From Fervidobacterium pennivorans DSM 9078 (GTDB lineage: Bacteria > Thermotogota > Thermotogae > Thermotogales > Fervidobacteriaceae): a stretch of DNA of 64,000 nucleotides. The notes under the pieces are model-generated. The model searched no databases, was not told the DNA's origin, and saw only the letters and a list, made by a program, of their open reading frames with translations. Where the stretch lies: assembly GCF_000235405.2 (NCBI RefSeq), contig NC_017095.1, positions 620,001 through 684,000 of the forward strand, given 5' to 3'. The position numbers were made by a program, and so were the translations under genes. Below are positions 7,927 to 15,831 of the stretch, piece by piece (the first letter of the stretch is position 1; the number at the start of each line of letters is the position of its first letter).

Positions 7927-8080
7927 CTACTCCCCGCACTGAAGTGCGAGGATTCTTCATGCGGTATGTTAGGAAACTAACCTTAACCGCATCGGACTGG
8001 TCAAAGTCCCTACTCCTATTCCATTATAGGAATTCGGAGATACCTTTTTGAGTATATTCAATTCTCCATTTACATCGGCG
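7927..8080 (-). ncRNA. candidate omega RNA at the right end of the tnpB element
   Basis: In characterised tnpB elements an RNA overlapping the 3' end of tnpB and the right end serves as guide scaffold, with flanking host DNA as guide. Here the 3' end of tnpB, 42 bases of non-coding DNA and the end hairpin at 7932-7951 are in the right places. Extent is a guess from family knowledge, not read from the sequence. Confidence 0.35.
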
Positions 8081-9204
8081 TTTAACACTGTTCCACAGTG
8101 CTTACAAATATACAGTCCACGGTGTACTCTGTTAGTTTTATCAATTGTTCCACACCTTGAACATGTTTGTGATGTGTATGATTCGTTTACTTGTATCACT
8201 GTTATCCCATTTACCTTTGCTTTGTATCTTAGTTTCTCTATGAACTTTCCATACGGCATCTGATGAAGTTTTTGATTATTCTGTTTTCCTATATCGATAT
8301 TCGTTATCCCTTTGTTTAGTTGTCCTATTACTATCGTTCCTATTCCGTTGCTTAAACAATATTCAACGATTTTCTTTGACGCTTTGTGCACAAAATCGTT
8401 GATATAGTTTTTCTTGTATCTGTATAGCTTATGCAAACGTTTAGATGTTTTGATTTTTTGCCTATCAAGTATAGCTTTTAGTTTTGCTGTTGTTTTGTTA
8501 ATTAATCTTAGTTTCGATAGTAATATCTTTCCATCGATAATGAAACTATTTACTCCATCAGTGCACGTTGCAAAGTTACTTACTCCAAGGTCAATGGCTA
8601 AAAACTTGCTACTATCCAAGTGGATTTGTTTTTCTTGGTCTTTGAGAACATCGATAAGTTGTCTGTAAATTATCCTGAGAGAGTAACTGATATATCCAAA
8701 GGATTGGTATGGTACAAGTTCAACTTGCTGGATTTGTATAGTATCGAACGATAGAGTTTTTGGTAACTCTATCCATATGTAAGTGGATTCGATACTATAC
8801 TTAGATTTGAGATATTCTTTTGTTTGCTTGGAAAGAGATAAACGAAGTTTGTTACCAATTAACCTGAAGCCTTGTTCTTTCCAAATGACAGGAAAATGAC
8901 CGTCTTTAGGTTGGTATCGAGGACATTTGGTGTGTTTATCGAAGGTATTCTTCCAAGCGATTTGAAGCTTTTCAATTACGGCTTGAGCACTTTGAGAATG
9001 AAGATTACGAGCAAAAAAGCTATCCTTAAGTTTTTGCTTAAGTTCGTAAATTGAAGTACCATTTTCGATTACTTCGTGATTAGCAACGTTCCAGAGCTTG
9101 GAAGCTGAGTAAGTGAGATGACCAAAGATGATGGCAAGTTTCTTATCAGTTTTCCTCGAAAGGTCTAACATGAAGCACTTAGTTAAGTATTGTTTCAACG
9201 ACAT
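7969..9204 (-). CDS. tnpB: TnpB RNA-guided nuclease (IS605 OrfB family)
   Basis: The ATG at 9204 (MSLKQYLTKC) fits the family start; an in-frame ATG at 9279 lies inside the end hairpin and is unlikely. The 411-aa protein has the N-terminal helical region, a RuvC-I motif (AIDLGVSNF, Asp about 205), a four-cysteine zinc finger (CSRC and CKHC) and a RuvC-III Asp in LNADVNGELN (about 377). At the RuvC-II position the usual glutamate is replaced: the strand reads IVIGQLN. A glutamate in VNESYTSQTC (about 341) may substitute, as in the TnpB subgroup described with a rearranged active site. It lies alone, antisense to the ATPase gene it interrupts. Confidence 0.88.
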   Translation of the reverse strand: MSLKQYLTKCFMLDLSRKTDKKLAIIFGHLTYSASKLWNVANHEVIENGTSIYELKQKLKDSFFARNLHSQSAQAVIEKLQIAWKNTFDKHTKCPRYQPKDGHFPVIWKEQGFRLIGNKLRLSLSKQTKEYLKSKYSIESTYIWIELPKTLSFDTIQIQQVELVPYQSFGYISYSLRIIYRQLIDVLKDQEKQIHLDSSKFLAIDLGVSNFATCTDGVNSFIIDGKILLSKLRLINKTTAKLKAILDRQKIKTSKRLHKLYRYKKNYINDFVHKASKKIVEYCLSNGIGTIVIGQLNKGITNIDIGKQNNQKLHQMPYGKFIEKLRYKAKVNGITVIQVNESYTSQTCSRCGTIDKTNRVHRGLYICKHCGTVLNADVNGELNILKKVSPNSYNGIGVGTLTSPMRLRLVS

Positions 9205-9304
9205 CACCACACTTTGGAATGTACTAATACAATTATGCCATACAAAACTAGATAACTCATAGGCTCTGTATCCCCGCATTGAAATGCGAGGTTTTAGAGC
9301 CTTG

Positions 9305-10052
9305 AAATTCTATAAATATCGGTTCGTTTGGTATAAGCTTGAATATATCACCGACTAATTCAAATATAGAAGAGGTTATCTCATTACCGGAAAAGTTGAA
9401 TAAGAGAGTTGTCGTAGCTATCGATGAATTTCAAGAGATCGCAAATATAAAAGAATTCGATTTGCTTGCGATTTTCAGGAAAAAGGCTCAGTTTTTTCAA
9501 AATACAACATTCTTATTCGCTGGTAGTCGAAGACACGTTATGAGGGATATCTTTTCAAATCCAGAAAGACCTTTCTATAGATTCTCTAAGATAGTAAATA
9601 TCGATGTACTTGATAAGACTGAAACAGTGAACTTTATAGAGTATAAGTTCAGGTCAAGTCTGATAGATATCGTTAAAGATATTTGTGAGATGATCTACGA
9701 TATATCAGAAGGGCATCCGTATTATATACAGTATCTTTCATATACGTTGTGGAATGTCATTAGTCTCAAAAGGCGTTCACGTTGTGAAATAGAAGATTTC
9801 AACGAAGCCTTGAATCAAGTCTTATACTCAGAACACCCGATGTTTGAAATGCTATGGGATTCTTTAACGCCAAATCAAAAGACGGTTTTAAGAAATATCG
9901 CATTTGATAAATCGCCGTACGATTTGCAAATGAGTGCCGGGAGTGTGAAAAGAGTTATCGATACACTTGTGAAAGCTGATGTTATCGAAAAGCGGAACGA
10001 AAAGTATAAAATAATTGATCCTATGCTAAGATTGTGGCTGAAAAAAGAATAA
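9305..10052 (+). pseudogene. AAA-type ATPase, 3' part
   Basis: Continuation of the gene begun at 7595. The joined frame reads VEGLQLT into NSINIGSFGIS, then Walker B (VVVAIDEFQEI), a sensor-like FAGSRRH and a C-terminal winged-helix-like segment (TPNQKTVLRNIAF to IIDPMLRLWLKKE), which is the usual architecture of ATPase_2 proteins. A TTG at 9339 could start an N-terminally truncated product, but it would lack the P-loop. No frameshift or stop is seen within this half, so the tnpB insertion looks recent or the gene could be restored by precise excision. Confidence 0.8.
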
Positions 10053-10118
10053 AAAATATTTCATTTTATGCTCATGAAACTTTTCGGTAGTAACTTAAGA
10101 TTTTTCAATTCAAAAGAT

Positions 10119-10146
10119 ATCCGCACTTGTATGAATTAGTGCGGAT
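10119..10146 (-). terminator. intrinsic terminator of locus B
   Basis: Perfect 9-bp stem (ATCCGCACT and AGTGCGGAT) with a 10-base loop, 56 bases after the CPBP pseudogene on the minus strand and followed by a short T-rich tail (ATCTTTTG). Position matches the terminator of locus A, although the sequence differs. Confidence 0.65.
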
Positions 10147-10201
10147 GATTATTAAGTACAAAGTATTAAGATAATAATATTGATACCTTCTTTTGCAACT
10201 A

Positions 10202-11094
10202 TCATGTCAATTTCAATTCTTCAACTTCTTCTCTGTTGACCTTATGCCTAAGGATGTAATCCAGAAAAACATAAATAACTTGGAAAACTGTAATTAGAAG
10301 AATAACAAAAATTCCATCCCTAACGTCAGATTTCAAGCATTTAGCAAAGAAATGGTTTACAGAAAAATGTGCACCAAGAGATGTCCAAAAACTTTGTCGT
10401 GAATCAAGCAAGTATATGTATAACAATCCAGCAGAAAAATAGTAAGGTACCTGTATCATATACAGTTGAAAATCACTCATCCCATTCAAACCAATACTAC
10501 CAAGCCTGTTATTGTGAAGTATTGTAAATAAGAACAGAGAAAATAAAAGTGCAAAAGTGTTATTTAAAGTTTTACTGAAACCTTTGTAAATAAAAACTCT
10601 CATAGTTAATTCCTCATAAAACGAAAACACAAATACTTGCAATATTCCTAACCATAATGGCCATCCTTCAATTATGTCTACTTGCATTTTTACGTAATAT
10701 AATGAAACGTTATTCATCCAAGGAAGAAGTATTACTATAATGTGTGTAAGAAACGGTACATATAATCCAAATAATAGCGACCCAATTGGTTTCTTTGTAA
10801 ACAGCAAAGAAATCTCTCCAAAATAATTTTTCAAACCTTCCTTACCTTTCGAAATGTATACAAGAAGTATCGATAAAAACAAGTAAAAAACAACATTCAC
10901 AAGAGGTTCAATAAGACTGTAAATAAAGTTGAGCATGTTATCTTCAAAAACGGTGAGCCGATACTGCGTTCGAAAAGTTTTCCACCGTTAATTAATGTTT
11001 CTATAGAAGAAGCTACATCCCCACTATAATCCAGCCATAAAATGATAGCAACTATAGAAATTGTGTAAAGTAATGCTTGCTTTAATTTACGCAT
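10202..11094 (-). pseudogene. CPBP-type protease paralogue with one frameshift (locus B)
   Basis: Paralogue of the gene at 4715-5608, starting at 11094 (MRKLKQALLYTI). Colinearity holds to GSPFLK, then the frame shifts and the continuation MLNFIYSLIEP lies one frame over. Restoring one base in the five-base A run at 10946-10950 (plus strand) gives GSPFFEDNMLNF, matching the intact copy (GSPFFKDNMLNF). The rest keeps EELTMR, LHNNRLG and GAHFSVNH, the CPBP active-site motifs. The gene is either decaying, phase-variable by slippage or affected by a sequencing error; the neighbouring paralogue has two similar lesions. Confidence 0.8.
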
Positions 11095-11096
11095 AT

Positions 11097-12080
11097 TTAA
11101 TTACCCCTTTCGTGAGTGTTGATTTCTTGAAAGAGCGATTTGGGAAATATTTCCCCCGAATCGTCTACTTGCAATCCTATCTTTGATAAACCTGTACCTG
11201 GATAATAATGTCTTAACTTATTGTCTCCTCTGATTTTGTAAGTAACCCTTGGAGCATAGTAAATCCAGTTTACCTTAGAATCGTTGCAAGAACCATAAAA
11301 AGCGTATTCTAAGGACTCACCAGGTTTAAGTATACAAGGCAATTTTTGGCTTACGTCAACGAATGTTATATATTTATTTACATTACCAAATATTTCAATA
11401 TCTGCTTGTGTAACGTTCTCAATTTTTTCTCTGAAAAATGGTAATTCTTTATCTAATTTTTTGAAGAGTACGGTATTAGTCTGACCTTCACTTCTGAAGA
11501 CTACTAAACTTGCTTGCTCTGGGGTACTCCCTATAAAGGTTACATCCATTGGATATTCGTACTCTTTATTTTCAAACGTAAATATAATTTTTTTCAAATT
11601 ATACTCTTTACCTGGTTGAACATCTTTATATGAGAATCTTAAATAATACAAGCAGGAGTACAAATCTGGAAATATTATCTTAGAAATATCAACAATTTGT
11701 TGTTGTGATATTTTTATTCTCTTACCATCAGCACACACCACTTCTTTAAAAGATAATTTTTTGATACATCTTTTCTTCCGAAAACTTCTATTTGAAAGTC
11801 TTGAAAACCTTCGATACCTTTTTGGATTGTGTCATTGTCTAAGATACCCGTTCTTACCCTTGAGAAATTAACAGAACGAACACTGACATCGTTTGGAGGC
11901 TCAATTACGAAATGCTTGCTTCCAATATATCCTCTTCTGAGATAAATTGAACCTCGATTCCATTTAGCAAAAATTATTCTGCTACCGATTTCTCCGGATG
12001 CGATGAGCACAAAGACATTAATAAGTAAAACGAGAGAAAAAAACTATAGTTGATAAATGTTTAAGAATAAACCTTTTCAT
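11097..12080 (-). pseudogene. membrane-anchored extracytoplasmic protein paralogue with two frameshifts (locus B)
   Basis: Paralogue of the 335-aa protein at 5611-6618. The start is the ATG at 12080 (MKRFILKHLST). A +1 change in a T run (seven Ts on the minus strand against a shorter run in the intact copy) breaks the N-terminal membrane span near 12042, and a -1 change in an A run near 11760 breaks the frame again after GRKDVSK. Between and after these points the protein matches its paralogue closely (FAKWNRGSIYLRRG, ISQQQIVDIS, PRVTYKIRGD). It lies two bases upstream of the CPBP pseudogene, keeping the operon order of locus A. Confidence 0.8.
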
Positions 12081-12106
12081 GCATCTACCCCCTACAAAAA
12101 TCCATA

Positions 12107-12129
12107 CCAAGCCCGGATACCGGGCTTGG
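12107..12129 (-). promoter_or_regulatory. conserved intergenic hairpin, locus B copy
   Basis: Arms CCAAGCCCGG and CCGGGCTTGG around a 3-base loop. Compared with 6648-6670, position 8 of the first arm is C instead of T and its pairing partner in the second arm is G instead of A, so pairing is kept by a double change. Confidence 0.7.
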
Positions 12130-12164
12130 TTTGTTTAATTATTGTTAGACTTCAAAATTTATTT

Positions 12165-12183
12165 TAAGGTTTATAATCAACCA
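12165..12183 (-). pseudogene. 3' end remnant of a second copy of the locus A secreted gene
   Basis: The last codons of the secreted gene (VDYKP and stop) are still recognisable before the hairpin, at the same distance as in locus A. Homology stops abruptly at about 12183, twenty bases from the end of the unrelated 391-aa CPBP gene, marking a recombination junction. Confidence 0.6.
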
Positions 12184-12202
12184 AACGGGACATGATTATT
12201 AC

Positions 12203-13378
12203 TCAGTTTTCTCCATGATACAGTTTGTAATATCTTATAGAGAAGAGAAGTATAATAATATACAGGTAAACTCTCCAGAAAGCAATAAACGAAAGACTAA
12301 AATTGGCTGGACAAAAGTTTGTAATTAAGGAAGAAATACTGAAAGCCAAAAAATTATAAAGTGTATCACTGACTCTAATCAGAAGTATCAGTACAAGAGA
12401 GACTACCAATAATATTTCAAATGCTGTTGCCTTCTGTATTATTCCTATTGAAAACACTGTGGTGGATGATATAATAATTAATATGCGCTCAAGTTTAGGA
12501 ATAACGTTGTCTTTTAAAAGTATTAGATACGGTAAAGTATACATAAATATCAGCTCTAGATAAAAAGACCTCGGTGAAAATGTTCTAAGAACAAAAAGCG
12601 AACAAAAGTATAGAAGATTAATATAAGAATAAGTTACTAAGGTTCTCTTGATTTGGGTTGTTCCGATAAAATGAAAAAGAAAACAGAATATTACAGCGGA
12701 AATTAAATATAAACAAATGATCAAATCAACCTTTTTTTCATCGTAATTTTGAGTAGAAGATAATATTATGGACGTAGGTAATAATATGTATGGAATTTGA
12801 AAAATCATATTTGTTATCAGATTTGATATTTTTCTACTCTTTAAACTTAGTTTAAATGATTCCAAAGTTACCGGTGTTTTTTTTACAGAAAAATAAACAA
12901 TAAATATCGCCATGATAAAGTAAACCACTTGAGATGTCGAAAATAAGGCTGAGAAGGAATTATCAGGTAAAAATAGCAAAAAATTATTATTCAAAAAGTG
13001 CATAAGAGAGATTATCAAAATAGAATTTGTGAAGTCATATACAACGGTTAAACCGAATCCGTGAATAAATAAATGAAGTAGAAGTATAAAATTCGGATAG
13101 TATTGTATATGTGCAAGTGAAAATATAATCGAAGAAACAACGGCGCTGAACATGGCGCTGTTGTTTCTTTTTAGGTATGTATAAAGTTTCACTCTGAATA
13201 TGAATTCTTCAAGTAAAACGAGAGCAAATTCTAGAAAAAAATTATTTTCACTAAAATTCTCACTAAATCTGTTAAGTTTGCTAAAATACGTCAAAAGTAT
13301 AAAAATAACAAATGTATAAATAATATTCTTTTTTAAACTTTCTAAAGCATCTACCGATACTTCTCTATTCGAATTCAT
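12203..13378 (-). CDS. CPBP/CAAX-type membrane protease, long form (locus B)
   Basis: A 391-aa, strongly hydrophobic protein with about ten spans. CPBP motifs are in the N-terminal half: LLEEFIFR (Glu 57-58, Arg 62), SLAHIQY (His 90) and LMHFLNNN (His 127, Asn 130). The C-terminal half adds several further spans of no recognised family. It differs clearly from the 297-aa paralogues in the same island, so it is not part of that duplication. It follows the secreted gene at 13424 by 45 bases and should share its transcript. A role in immunity to, or processing of, that secreted product is plausible by analogy only. Confidence 0.75.
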   Translation of the reverse strand: MNSNREVSVDALESLKKNIIYTFVIFILLTYFSKLNRFSENFSENNFFLEFALVLLEEFIFRVKLYTYLKRNNSAMFSAVVSSIIFSLAHIQYYPNFILLLHLFIHGFGLTVVYDFTNSILIISLMHFLNNNFLLFLPDNSFSALFSTSQVVYFIMAIFIVYFSVKKTPVTLESFKLSLKSRKISNLITNMIFQIPYILLPTSIILSSTQNYDEKKVDLIICLYLISAVIFCFLFHFIGTTQIKRTLVTYSYINLLYFCSLFVLRTFSPRSFYLELIFMYTLPYLILLKDNVIPKLERILIIISSTTVFSIGIIQKATAFEILLVVSLVLILLIRVSDTLYNFLAFSISSLITNFCPANFSLSFIAFWRVYLYIIILLFSIRYYKLYHGEN

Positions 13379-13423
13379 TTTATCACCACAACTGAAGCAT
13401 TTATGACAGCATTGTTTTAGGTC

Positions 13424-13816
13424 CTAATCATTTAATGATTTATTGGGTAAAGACATTGTTATATGAGATACTTCATAGATTCTTTCTATAGACATCGTAC
13501 TGGAGAGAACAAGGTAATTATATTTTATCATCTCGTTGTACTCCTTCGCATTCTCCACACAATCTTCTACAGAATCACCAATTATTCTAACTAAATAATC
13601 ACAAACTTTTCCACCAATGTACTCTACAACAAATTTAACTATAGCAATAAATATTTTTCCTGTTGAATTAGGCGAATGCATGTTCTTAACATAACTAATG
13701 TTTACTTCATTAAACGTCTCTGTAGAGATTTTTAATATGTCGGCTTTAACCACTGAAGGTACATACAAACCAAGAACGCATAAAAAAACAATCGTTACTA
13801 TTTTCTCAATTTTCAC
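13424..13816 (-). CDS. small secreted protein of unknown family (locus B)
   Basis: Start is GTG at 13816, seven bases after GGAGGG, in the same leader context as the secreted gene of locus A. The 130-aa product has a signal peptide (MKIEKIVTIVFLCVLGLYVPSVVKA) and a mature part of about 105 aa with two cysteines (VCDYLV, EDCVEN) that could form a disulfide, and an amphipathic middle (IFIAIVKFVVEYIGGKV). It shows no similarity to the secreted protein of locus A even though the promoter and leader are nearly the same. Small size, export and a CPBP neighbour are the usual features of bacteriocin genes, but no known family is recognised. Confidence 0.6.
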   Translation of the reverse strand: MKIEKIVTIVFLCVLGLYVPSVVKADILKISTETFNEVNISYVKNMHSPNSTGKIFIAIVKFVVEYIGGKVCDYLVRIIGDSVEDCVENAKEYNEMIKYNYLVLSSTMSIERIYEVSHITMSLPNKSLND

Positions 13817-13842
13817 TTTCTATCCCTCCTTAATTTTAATCT

Positions 13843-13860
13843 ACTAAACCGCGGTTTAGT
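13843..13860 (-). promoter_or_regulatory. palindromic operator of locus B
   Basis: Perfect 18-bp palindrome ACTAAACCGCGGTTTAGT, containing the same 16-bp core as 7286-7301, 11 bases after the -10 box and before the ribosome site of the secreted gene. Confidence 0.75.
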
Positions 13861-13870
13861 GTACACACTT

Positions 13871-13899
13871 ATTTTAGTACATACCGTGCCATTCATCAA
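13871..13899 (-). promoter_or_regulatory. sigma-70 type promoter of locus B
   Basis: On the minus strand TTGATG and TAAAAT are 17 bases apart, matching the locus A promoter in sequence, spacing and distance to the palindrome. A ten-base A/T run lies at 13915-13924. Confidence 0.75.
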
Positions 13900-13953
13900 T
13901 CTTAATTACAGGCTAAAAAAAAAACATTATTCCAGTTTATATAACTTTTTCGT

Positions 13954-13990
13954 TCATTTACTCATCTTTATTAAGTAATTGAAATGTAAC
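13954..13990. promoter_or_regulatory. conserved upstream block of the twin promoters, copy B
   Basis: Counterpart of 7406-7443, differing at about two positions, 55-90 bases upstream of the -35 box. Nothing else is seen between here and the terminator at 14102. Confidence 0.6.
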
Positions 13991-14101
13991 TTCAATTACG
14001 AGAAGTCAGAGTTGCAAATTGAAACTTGAAAAACACACACCATAGAGCATTATAAATCTAAGTAATCGAGCAAAATATTAAATTATCCTGCTATAATAAA
14101 T

Positions 14102-14131
14102 AAAAAGTCCGGAATTAATCCGGACTTTTTT
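14102..14131 (-). terminator. intrinsic terminator after the purine permease
   Basis: Stem AAAAAGTCCGG and CCGGACTTTTT around a 7-base loop with T tracts in both directions. It lies 19 bases after the permease stop on the minus strand. Confidence 0.85.
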
Positions 14132-14149
14132 CCTTTTCGTTTGTTTTAA

Positions 14150-15514
14150 TTATTCCCTGAAGAATGTTAGATAAGCCACAAAAAGTATCGCAAGAAACCA
14201 AGTAAACCAATGTACTTCTTTTCTTTTTCCAGAGAGAGTTTTTACTATTGGATACGTGATGATTCCGAGAGCGATACCGTTAGCTATTGAGTACGTGAAT
14301 GGTATCATCGTAAGCGTTACAAACGCAGGAACTGCATCCGTTATATCATCCCACTTGATACTCATCAAACTTTTGACCATAAGAACACCAACGAATATAA
14401 GTGCTGGAGCAGTTGCAGCAGCTGGAATTGTCAATGCAAGTGGTGAGAAGAATAACATTGCAAGCATGAGTAAAGCAACGACAACTGCCGTTAAACCTGT
14501 TCTTCCTCCAACTGCTATACCGGTGCTACTTTCAATGTAAGTCGTAACTGTCGATGTCCCAAAGAGTGCACCTACAACGGTTCCTATAGCATCCGCGAGA
14601 TATGCCCTTGTGCCTCTTTCTAATTCTCCGTTCTTCTTTGTGAATCCTGTTCCCTCAGCAAGACCTGTTAGTGTCCCGAGTGTATCAAAGAAGTCAACAA
14701 AGAAGAATGTGGCAACAACGACCCAGAAGGTTCCAGAAAGAAGGGTTTGAGCATCGAACTGCAGTTTGAAGAATGTAGGAGATATGTCGGGAATCTTTCC
14801 TATTATTCCTTGATATTGAGTTACGTTGAAAAGAGGAGTAGCTCCAATTATAGTTGTAAGTATGATACCAAGGAGAATCGAACCTGGAACGTTTAATGCG
14901 AAAAGAACTACAGTTATAAAGAAGCCAAGAATCGCCAATAATGTATGAGGTCTATTTAAATGTCCAAGTGTGACGGCAGTCACAGGGTCAGGCATTACGA
15001 TTCCTGCGTTTTTAAGACCTATAAGTGCTATAAAAAGGCCTATACCGGCACCTGTTGCTGCCTTAACCGGTTGTGGAACGGCTCTCGCTACAAATGCTCT
15101 CGCGCCTGTAACCGTCAGAAAAACAAAGATAAGTCCTTCAATGAAGACAGCTGTTAAAGCTAACTGCCAAGGAATTCCAAGTTTTAAACAAACCGTGTAG
15201 GTGAAATACGCATTGAGCCCCATACCAGGTGCAAGTGCGAATGGGTAATTCGCGTAAAGTCCCATAATGAGTGTTGCAATAGCACCACCTACGATGGTTG
15301 CAACCATAAATGCACCATAGTATGAGTTGTAAAGAGCTTGGTCAATAATCTTACCTGTTTGGTCAAAAACTCCTGGGACTGCTTGAACTAGGATGGAAGG
15401 GTTGACAAAGACGATGTATGCCATCGTCAGGAAAGTGGTAATACCGGCTACAACTTCTTTGCGAACCGTAGAACCTGCTTGTGAGATACCGAAATACCTG
15501 TTGATACTCTCCAT
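14150..15514 (-). CDS. NCS2-family purine permease (AzgA/PbuG-like)
   Basis: A 454-aa protein of about 13-14 spans, beginning MESINRYFGI and continuing with REVVAGITTFLTMAYIVFVNPSIL, the hallmark N-terminus of the AzgA/PbuG hypoxanthine-guanine-adenine branch. It also has ALAPGMGLNAYFTY, where the substrate-binding segment lies, and FVDFFDTLGTLTGLAEGTG in the second half, both typical of this branch. It should import purine bases by proton symport. The start follows GGGGGGAAAAGAG. No purine riboswitch was found before it; the 88-base leader instead contains a long hairpin (15552-15589). It ends at a strong terminator. Confidence 0.9.
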   Translation of the reverse strand: MESINRYFGISQAGSTVRKEVVAGITTFLTMAYIVFVNPSILVQAVPGVFDQTGKIIDQALYNSYYGAFMVATIVGGAIATLIMGLYANYPFALAPGMGLNAYFTYTVCLKLGIPWQLALTAVFIEGLIFVFLTVTGARAFVARAVPQPVKAATGAGIGLFIALIGLKNAGIVMPDPVTAVTLGHLNRPHTLLAILGFFITVVLFALNVPGSILLGIILTTIIGATPLFNVTQYQGIIGKIPDISPTFFKLQFDAQTLLSGTFWVVVATFFFVDFFDTLGTLTGLAEGTGFTKKNGELERGTRAYLADAIGTVVGALFGTSTVTTYIESSTGIAVGGRTGLTAVVVALLMLAMLFFSPLALTIPAAATAPALIFVGVLMVKSLMSIKWDDITDAVPAFVTLTMIPFTYSIANGIALGIITYPIVKTLSGKRKEVHWFTWFLAILFVAYLTFFRE

Positions 15515-15551
15515 ACTCTTTTCCCCCCACGCTAAGATTTTGGGAATTTTT

Positions 15552-15589
15552 GCTGGGAAACTTTTTCTTTTTTTTGTCTGTTTCCCAGC
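15552..15589. repeat. perfect 10-bp inverted repeat upstream of the purine permease
   Basis: GCTGGGAAAC and GTTTCCCAGC flank an 18-base T-rich spacer. On the minus strand it lies between the 75-aa gene and the permease; the minus-strand copy lacks a U tract, so it is not a clear terminator. It may be an attenuator or RNA-protection stem. Confidence 0.5.
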
Positions 15590-15602
15590 TTGGTTTTTAT
15601 AC

Positions 15603-15830
15603 TTATTTCAACTTAATTTTTGTTCTGTTTTCAAACTCTACAACAACGCCATCAACTATTATATGGTCAATGTCAGTGCCTTCAACCATTTGAATAATGG
15701 CGTCTTCAAGGTCCTTTCTCTCTTTGTTGAGTTCTTTTATGGTTTCTTTGACTCGCAGGTATCTTCTAACAAAGTTCTCTAATGTCTGTAAAAATTGTTC
15801 TTTCTGTGCATCACTAATAATTTCTGCCAT
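15603..15830 (-). CDS. small hypothetical protein, coiled-coil-like
   Basis: A 75-aa protein starting one base after the aminotransferase stop. The first 45 residues look helical and coiled (QFLQTLENFVRRYL, KETIKELNKERKDLEDAI), followed by a short beta segment (HIIVDGVVVEFENRTKIKL). No family is recognised. The tight spacing says it is translated with the upstream aminotransferase. The combination is reminiscent of small adaptor or phage-like proteins, but no function can be assigned. Confidence 0.65.
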   Translation of the reverse strand: MAEIISDAQKEQFLQTLENFVRRYLRVKETIKELNKERKDLEDAIIQMVEGTDIDHIIVDGVVVEFENRTKIKLK

Positions 15831-15831
15831 C

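Larger units (their letters stand above)
7927..9304 (-). mobile_element. IS200/IS605-type element carrying only tnpB
   Basis: Boundaries were inferred by requiring the split ATPase to read through: the left flank ends at TTGAC (7922-7926) and the right flank resumes at AAATTCT (9305), restoring the frame. The ends may slide by a base or two. Both ends carry the same imperfect palindrome, CCCCGCACTGAAGTGCGAGG at 7932-7951 and CCCCGCATTGAAATGCGAGG at 9272-9291, as expected for the subterminal hairpins of this family. No tnpA (Y1 transposase) is present, so the element would need one in trans. Length about 1.38 kb; no target duplication is expected in this family. Confidence 0.82.

Noticed and set aside
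15515-15602. Possible purine riboswitch before the purine permease
   Set aside because: The leader has a long hairpin but none of the conserved loop bases of a purine aptamer.
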